Source of the DNA: Sipunculus nudus
Lineage: Eukaryota > Annelida > Sipuncula > Golfingiida > Sipunculidae
NCBI GenBank assembly: GCA_026874595.1
Contig: CM049307.1
Coordinates: forward strand, 32,718,862-32,782,861
Direction of reading: 5' to 3'
Length of the DNA: 64,000 nucleotides
Within the stretch, counting starts at the first letter, position 1; the number at the start of each line of letters is the position of its first letter. Below are positions 58,501-64,000 of the stretch, in pieces. The notes beneath the pieces were generated by a model. That model was not told the origin of the DNA, did not search any database, and saw only the letters and a program-made list of their open reading frames with translations. The translations under genes and the position numbers were made by a program.

Positions 58501-61277
58501 CTGTACAGCACAACAAATGAGGCTTGCTTTTTCAAGTTTCCAACCAGTGTATGCATGAGCAACACCCAACCTCTGGTCACAGTCATGTCATAGTAAATAG
58601 ACTCGGACACATGTCCTATAGACATGAAACTAAGGCCTATATATTCATCCAAAATAACAGACTAGCATTAGATATTACACATTTTATTGTACCTTTTAAT
58701 CTGGTGCTTTGTACAGGTAATTGTTAAATGTCTAACATAATCTGGGTAAACATTGGCACTGCACTAATTTATATACCATCAGTTACACTAGCAATAAAAT
58801 ATTCCAGTCTTTTTCACTCAAACACTTATCACACTGGTGTTAGTTTTACCATTTCTGTATTAGTTGGATGTTATATTTAACACACATATCTACACTGTCA
58901 TGCTTGATAAGAATTTTTATTTTTTTCCTATGTTACCAGAAATTTTATGCCAGAAAGCCAGATGGGCTAAATGGAGCTCTGCAGGCAGTTGGTATAAAAT
59001 TTGAAGGAAGAGAACATTCAGGTAGATATAAACGTTGTCACAATCACAAAAAATAAACAGTCAAGAATATAAAATAGCATACAAAAAGGATAATTCCATC
59101 TGCAAAAAAAAAGTTTTATGGACCTTTATCAGTATAATGATAAAAATTTTAATGCATGTGAAGTGCATTTTATATGGTATGCATATTAGCTATTTCAATG
59201 AATTATTAGGATAGACTGTAATGTCTATGCATTATTAATTCTCAAACTGTGTTAGTACTTGGTTTAATAATTCAGTGGACTCTGATTAAAATGCTGCTTC
59301 AGGTCTTGGTGCTAATATGTATGAATACATTCAGTTGATTAATATTTAATTTTGTTCTTCTTGTTCATATAACCTTGGCTCTACTTCAGGTCTTGATGAT
59401 GCACGTAACACAGCAAAATTGGCTTGGAAGATGATGTGTGATGGCTGTGTAATGCAGATAACAAAATGCCTTTCAGGGGTAAGTAAAAAGAATCATTATA
59501 TAACTAAAAAGAAAACTAAATTTTTTTAGCTTCCTTTTCATTATCATTAAAAAGTATGAGCAGCACTATGACCTTTACACCTTACTTAAATTTTTATCAT
59601 TGATTCTTGTTTTTGTTTGTCAGCATGTCCATGGTTTTAAGTGTTATGTACCTAAATCAGCAACTTTAGCAGCAGACTTTGGAGAACCTTATTGGTATTT
59701 CTCATGATTTCACAAAAGCAATATATCCATCACACTGGCAGTTCATATACTTTAATCTGATTATACATGGTGACTGATATAAGAAAATGTTTCTCATCTT
59801 GGTCCAATATTGTATTTATATTTTGTGCTACACTTTTAACATTATTATGTTGCTATTTTAGGCCACACAAGGTCATATACCATCATGTCCATACAGACTT
59901 GGTAAAGACCAGTCCACATTGCCTGGCTGTATCATAGGCCCTCAGGTCAAAGCTGCTGGTACGTTGATCAATAAACCAGCATCAAACCAATTGACCACTC
60001 AAGTGTCAGTCTCAACTGTGAAGAGTAGGCATGTTAGCAATCAACCTGCTGGAGCAAAAGTTAGTAATCAAACAAAAGCTGACACATGCTATAGCAAAGG
60101 TTTCTCCATGAAGCAGGGGCACAAAGATCTAGGGAGCATATGTGAAAGTGACAAAAGATCAAGAGACAGTAGTAGCACCAAACTGATTCCCCAGGCATCA
60201 ATGAAACAAGGATATTGTATGGGAAAACTCCAAACAAGATCACACAGTGATGAGCAACCAAGAGTTGAAAGACAATTCAAAGTGGTAGAGACAGCTACAA
60301 TTCATGGCAGTTTCAACAAGAAAAATACCTTATTGGTGGCAACAGAAACCAGCGGTGCCCCAAGATGTGATTCTAAAACAAAACAGCGTCAGACAAAAGC
60401 AGCAGGTCAGATCATCCCACATAAGCTGGTCTCCTCAACTGTGACAGTAGCTGCAGAATGTTTAAGTAAAAATCAACCCAGACCTGCTCGGTCTTACCAG
60501 ACCACATTGAATAATCCAAATAGGACTACACAAAACCAGAAACAAAATGTTCAGACTGGTCAGTGTGCAAACCAAATAATTCCATACAAATTAGCTTCCT
60601 CAAAAATGCCTGCTTCTAAATCTTGCAAATCGATGTCAGGTGCAGCAAAACAGGACTTGAAAAATGTGGGATCTGATTTGGGAACAGCATTTAAAAGTCC
60701 AGTGGGTTTAAATATACAAAAACAACGTTATACGCCAGTAATATCTGTGTCTGATTCACATTATGTAAACCAGAAAGAAAATGCCCTTGGAAATGGGGAA
60801 ACGGGACAGAGTGGACCTGTCAAGACTATCAAAGGAAACCAGAAGAAGGTAGCATCCATACCAAAGGCATCATCTCCTTTACAGACTATCAGTAATACTT
60901 TTAAAACCCCAGCTAATGGACCTAACCCACAGACCATTGACTGGACGCATAGGAAAACTCCTCCTATGTGTAAATGTGGAAGACGAGCCAAGAGGCGGCT
61001 TGTCCAGTCTCCTGGACCAAATGTAGGCAGGCTGTTCTTCTCCTGTCCTTTAGGACGTGCTGGCAGTAACAAAGGCTGCGGATTCTTCCAGTGGGACAAT
61101 CCTTCCCCACCCTCTATCACAGCTGACGGCTGCTTCGGCAGAACTAAGAGCTTGATTTACCCTAAACCTGTACCACAGCCAGATTTCAATTCACCTGCAA
61201 CAGATACACCCGGAGGTGCTGAAAAAAGATCCAGAAAGCCCTCTTTTATTGCCCCCTGCATACAGAAAATGAGATAA
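52560..61277 (+). CDS. ERI2: ERI1 exoribonuclease family member 2, with GRF zinc finger
   Basis: DEDDh 3'-5' exoribonuclease of the ERI family. Exons: 52560-52567 (tentative start), 53198-53271, 53765-53845, 54162-54289, 57576-57711, 58183-58283, 58940-59021, 59390-59478, 59862-61277; 2115 bp, 704 aa, phases consistent. Catalytic residues: D38 and E40 in IIIDFEST, D143 in TWSDWDLG, H202 and D207 in GREHSGLDDARN. Exonuclease about 30-230, then a long Lys/Ser/Gln-rich, probably disordered tail. A GRF zinc finger follows at about 600-642 (MCKCGRRAKRR ... GRLFFSCPLG ... KGCGFFQW), a nucleic-acid-binding module known in vertebrate ERI2. The first 8-bp exon ATGGCTAA|GTATGG is inferred only from phase and position; all other exons are well supported. 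Head to head with REXO5. Confidence 0.93.
52730..52749. repeat. C homopolymer
   Basis: About 20 consecutive C in ERI2 intron 1. Confidence 0.8.
53198..53271 (+). CDS. ERI2: ERI2 exon 2
   Basis: Acceptor TTTGAACAG, donor GTATGT. Encodes ELGFIRKRSSKGSSDSLAKR then LKRT, the basic N-terminus of ERI2. Confidence 0.85.
53765..53845 (+). CDS. ERI2: ERI2 exon 3
   Basis: Encodes QIFSYLIIIDFESTCWQDTK and HRGQEI with catalytic D38 and E40. Acceptor TTTCTGTTTCAG, donor GTAAGT. Confidence 0.95.
54162..54289 (+). CDS. ERI2: ERI2 exon 4
   Basis: Encodes EFPAVLLNTMTGEIESEFHH through QLTGISQ. The normal donor is CAG|GTGGGT at 54290. The last bases (ACAGGTATTTCTCAG) are the first unit of the tandem repeat that follows. 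Confidence 0.95.
54275..54503 (+). repeat. 33-bp tandem repeat spanning the ERI2 exon 4 splice donor
   Basis: Unit (C)AGATGTACAGGTATTTCTCAGG split as AGATGTACAGGTATTTC / TCAGGTGAGTGTTACC, about seven copies; the CAGATG landmark is at 54301, 54333, 54365 (CAAGATG), 54399, 54432, 54465 and 54498. Each unit reproduces the TTTCTCAG|GTRRGTG donor context, with some mutated. Array begins inside the coding exon end. Confidence 0.9.
55204..56907 (+). mobile_element. Family B Helitron-like element, second copy
   Basis: Same ends as 6655-8130: ATTGTATCCGCCAAAAC with GTTTTGCGGATA at the 5' end, then (T)TTAGGCGGATAC, stem-loop GTAGTCG-CTTGT-CGACTAC, and TATTCTAG|TT at the 3' end. The core has about 4.5 units with GGGAACCGTTTG at 55441, 55721, 56000, 56280 and (GGGAACTGTTTG) 56561, period 279-280 bp. 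GGTGGCGCCACC palindromes sit in nearly every half-unit. Lies in the ERI2 intron 54290-57575. ORFs crossing the core have no domain. Confidence 0.75.
57576..57711 (+). CDS. ERI2: ERI2 exon 5
   Basis: Encodes EMVEQGIPLSTCLVQFTGWL through CTFVTWS. Acceptor CTTTCATACAG, donor GTGAGT; phase 0 in, 1 out. Confidence 0.95.
58183..58283 (+). CDS. ERI2: ERI2 exon 6
   Basis: Encodes DWDLGVCLEYETRRKQIRKP and onward to DLRATYR, with catalytic D143. Acceptor AACCTTACAG, donor GTACAA. Confidence 0.95.
58940..59021 (+). CDS. ERI2: ERI2 exon 7
   Basis: Encodes KFYARKPDGLNGALQAVGIK then FEGREHS with catalytic H202. Acceptor ATGTTACCAG, donor GTAGAT. Confidence 0.95.
59390..59478 (+). CDS. ERI2: ERI2 exon 8
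   Basis: Encodes LDDARNTAKLAWKMMCDGCV then MQITKCLSG with catalytic D207. Acceptor CTACTTCAG, donor GTAAGT. Confidence 0.95.
59862..61277 (+). CDS. ERI2: ERI2 exon 9 (terminal, 472 codons)
   Basis: Acceptor TGCTATTTTAG, phase 0. Begins ATQGHIPSCPYRLGKDQSTL, carries the low-complexity tail, then the GRF zinc finger (codons from about 60960 to 61100) and ends TAA at 61275-61277. Candidate poly(A) signal ATTAAA at 61777-61782. Confidence 0.95.
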   Translation, partial: ATQGHIPSCPYRLGKDQSTLPGCIIGPQVKAAGTLINKPASNQLTTQVSVSTVKSRHVSNQPAGAKVSNQTKADTCYSKGFSMKQGHKDLGSICESDKRSRDSSSTKLIPQASMKQGYCMGKLQTRSHSDEQPRVERQFKVVETATIHGSFNKKNTLLVATETSGAPRCDSKTKQRQTKAAGQIIPHKLVSSTVTVAAECLSKNQPRPARSYQTTLNNPNRTTQNQKQNVQTGQCANQIIPYKLASSKMPASKSCKSMSGAAKQDLKNVGSDLGTAFKSPVGLNIQKQRYTPVISVSDSHYVNQKENALGNGETGQSGPVKTIKGNQKKVASIPKASSPLQTISNTFKTPANGPNPQTIDWTHRKTPPMCKCGRRAKRRLVQSPGPNVGRLFFSCPLGRAGSNKGCGFFQWDNPSPPSITADGCFGRTKSLIYPKPVPQPDFNSPATDTPGGAEKRSRKPSFIAPCIQKMR

Positions 61278-62090
61278 TAATATGTCAGTTGTGCCGTTTG
61301 TAAAAATTCAGTGTAATTGTGATCATTTTAAGCAGTTTCTTCACTTTAGTAGGAATAGATCATTGTCTTGGACGAGAGTGATGACACTTGTACCTTTGTA
61401 CACAAACAAATTAAATTTGCAGTTTTTTCATCATTCAAAGTACACCTGTGCAGGAACATGTTTGTAGAGGGTTTGCCTTGTATTGTTCTCTTATCATCAT
61501 GATATAGTCCAAAAGAAGCGTTTTTGGTCATTGTGATTATAAGAATACATTGCTAAGGAGACAGAGAAAAATGTGTTTTCTTATTTTCTTGCTAGATGTG
61601 TTAGACAGTGATACAATGACTGCTTTTGCAAATTATGTATACAGTTCTTCATTTCAATGATTCATTTTATTTTATTTTGCAAGATCAGTAAACATAAAGT
61701 CACGGGACAGACAAATGCACGTGTAATTGTAGGCATTATTGTTTGTAAATGTAACTCTTTTGACTGTACTTTGAACATTAAACTTAATTTATTGATGGAA
61801 ATTTCATATGTCTAATAACACCGAGTACCTGAACATATTTCAGTGTAATATCAGTGATGCAAAAATGCTGGCAAAAGTACCTGCCGTCATTCGAATTGGA
61901 TAATATTTAACTTTAAGGTTTAGGGTCCATTTCCTTAACCTAAACCAGAATATGTGCTGTCGACAAGCACCAACAGGTATCCAACAAATCGCATTGGCTT
62001 GGATAAACATAAAGTGAAATACAAAATCTCTCCTGCTTTGACAGCCCTCTAAATTTGTCGCATTAGAGATCAAATTATCACTAGACGCAC
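61278..62090 (+). other. ERI2 3' UTR and downstream DNA
   Basis: No further coding region seen. ATTAAA at 61777 is a plausible polyadenylation hexamer. Confidence 0.4.
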
Positions 62091-62945
62091 GGATGAACGA
62101 AACTAAAATATTATCGTTGGTGGCACCAAGTCACCTGAACAAGATATTCCATCCTAGATCTATTGGCATGCATAATGTCTGGCTGAAACATCAAACAACT
62201 CTGAGATAAATGCCTTAAGGTAATCTACAAATACGTGATTTTAGGTGGCGCCACCAGTCTTTTGTATGAGGAATCTACCCAAGATGAATCTACCTGCACA
62301 ATTTCAGGCTGATACCCCAAACCACCTCAGAGATGTGTGTAATTTTCACCCAAAGCATATGCACAGGACATCACGCAAGAACTTTTGTAGATGGCATAAC
62401 CAGGCTTGTGTACGAGATTAAGGTATCAAAGATCTATTGATATGCAAAATTTCAGGCAAATACGTCAAAACAGGTGATTATAGGTGGTGTCACCTGTCAC
62501 GTATATACAGGAAAGTTATCAAAGATGGATGGTGATCCAAATTTCAGACCGATCCATTGAACCACTCCAGAGATGAGTGATTTTCACTTAAAGTAAATGC
62601 ACGGATGGACTCCACGCAAAAACGTTTGTAGATGGCACCACAAGTCTTGAGTACGAGATGGAAGCATCCAAGATCTATGGACTTGCACAATTTCAGCTCA
62701 ATACATTGAACCGCACCTGAGATATGAGCTATTATCTCTAAAAAAAAGGTGCATAAATGGACACTTCCCATGAAGGATTGCATATGACACCATGAAGCTT
62801 ATGAGGCAACATTTCACGTGACCCGATAAGTATGCCAGGTTTCAGAAAGATTGGCCCAGGAGTCTCACAGAAGTATTCCATAAACAGATGAAACAGCAGC
62901 GCGTAAGTAAGTATCCGCAAAGCTTTTTGTTTTGGAGGATTCAAT
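62091..62945 (-). repeat. Diverged family B copy, inverted
   Basis: The right end (- strand 5' end) reads, in reverse, ATTGAATCCTCCAAAAC with AAAGCTTTGCGGATAC, a mutated family B 5' hairpin. The interior has AGGTGGCGCCACC at about 62245 and degenerate (T)GGTGGCACCA or GATGGCACCA units spaced about 130-150 bp. No 3' stem-loop found. Confidence 0.65.
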
Positions 62946-63241
62946 TATTTCACCATACAATGTATATGCACTCTGAACATATTTAATGGCTTGAAATGCA
63001 ATCTTGTTTTTAAACCAGAATAAAAAGATGGATTCAATGACGAATTCGAAAATTTTCTAATAATTGCTTTTTGATCCCAAAGTGCGTCTTTGTTTCTGTA
63101 CTGATTATTCATGGCTTTATCAGGGTAAATTGTTTATTCAAGGTCAGTGATAAGTCAGGAATTTTATAAAAAGGTAATGAATTTATGTGATTCACAAGGG
63201 AGGTCATGGAAAAGGGTATTTTGGGATAGGTAAATAAATAA

Positions 63242-63300
<59 letters not shown>

Positions 63301-64000
63301 TATCATAGTTAATTATCATCCTGTTAAGGTTTTCATGATAAATATGTAATATCCAGGAACCATAAGTATTTCACTTCGGTGGAGCACTCGGTGCATATTC
63401 CGCACCGGTATATAGGCCCCCACTGTTATGAAACTATAATAGATAATCTTAACCGAGAGATCTAGATAAATACATTTGCTTGTCCTGCTAAGTTAGTAAT
63501 GTTGTTTATCATTAATAATTCAGGTTAATTTATTCAATACACTTACTCGCATATATGAAACCTGCAAATGCAAATTAACTGAAACCTATAGTGCCAGCTC
63601 ATTTTCGTGAGAATATGACCTTGGATATCAAATTCTTAAAATAAACGATTTATATAAATACATATTGATAAATGGTACATCAAAGTTCTCTTTAACATTA
63701 TATTACATTTTGTACAAGAAAATACATCACAGTTGACTTCACGATGAGCTTAATATATTATTAACCACATATTCGTTTGGACGGTGGAACCTGATGTTGT
63801 GCGGAATATTTGTTTGTTATCACACACAATACAGACAAGGCAACCAATATAATATTGAATATGTGACAATTCATATGTAACGACTGGACTCCTGCAACCA
63901 AGCAGCCTCTTGCCCGGCGGTTTAACATTAATCTGCGACAGACGCTATCGGAGAGGCGATGCGTGACTCTCGCGTGAATTGAATACTGCGTGACATTTCC
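62946..64000. other. 3' flank, no gene seen
   Basis: AT-rich non-coding DNA with one microsatellite (63229-63298). The last 150 bases are more GC-rich (GCAGCCTCTTGCCCGGCGG), possibly the edge of another gene or repeat beyond the window. Confidence 0.4.
63229..63298. repeat. (AAAT)n(TA)n microsatellite
   Basis: Three to four AAAT units lead into about 25 TA units. Confidence 0.95.

Overview
The window is a piece of an intron-rich animal nuclear genome, AT-rich and full of young and decayed repeats. The gene structures and the dispersed repeats (an AGCTCAGCTGACT/GTCCGTCC-ended family and a GGTGGCGCCACC family) resemble what I know from bivalve molluscs. I infer a bivalve or other lophotrochozoan but cannot name a species from sequence alone.

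Three protein-coding genes can be reconstructed exon by exon with matching splice phases. (1) NAA60, + strand, CDS 3632-17460, five coding exons, 237 aa: the Golgi N-alpha-acetyltransferase NatF. Its last intron (16490-17318) has textbook U12 AT-AC signals. (2) REXO5 (NEF-sp type DEDDh RNA exonuclease), - strand, 51814 down to 25130, 14 exons, 704 aa, apparently without the two RRMs I recall from vertebrate orthologues. (3) ERI2, + strand, about 52560/53198 to 61277, DEDDh exonuclease domain plus a long C-terminal tail with a GRF zinc finger. NAA60 and REXO5 converge. REXO5 and ERI2 are head to head with less than 1.5 kb between coding starts, the same pairing I recall for human 16p12.

Nearly every large intron carries mobile DNA. 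NAA60 intron 1: a Helitron-like element (family B) nested in another dispersed element (family A). NAA60 intron 3: an A/C repeat mosaic. REXO5 intron 13: a decayed DIRS-type tyrosine-recombinase retrotransposon. Intron 12: family C and family A copies. Intron 10: a GC-rich MITE and a 68-bp minisatellite. Intron 8: a 5'-truncated LINE whose target-site duplication copied the exon 8 splice donor. Intron 6: a pogo/Tigger-like TIR element. Intron 4: a SINE-like element with a 9-bp TSD. Intron 3: another family A copy. Intron 1: a 2.07-kb long-TIR element with a 9-bp TSD. ERI2 intron 3: a 33-bp tandem repeat that begins at the exon 3 splice donor, and a second family B copy.

The flanks (1-3570 and 61278-64000) and the 17461-25129 interval contain no gene I can support. 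They hold UTR/intergenic DNA, a 310-bp segmental duplication, simple repeats and repeat remnants. No rRNA, tRNA or CRISPR was recognised. No coherent new multi-gene system is visible. The most interesting signals are the U12 intron, the nested Helitron-like element with its empty site visible in the same window, and the LINE/splice-donor event.
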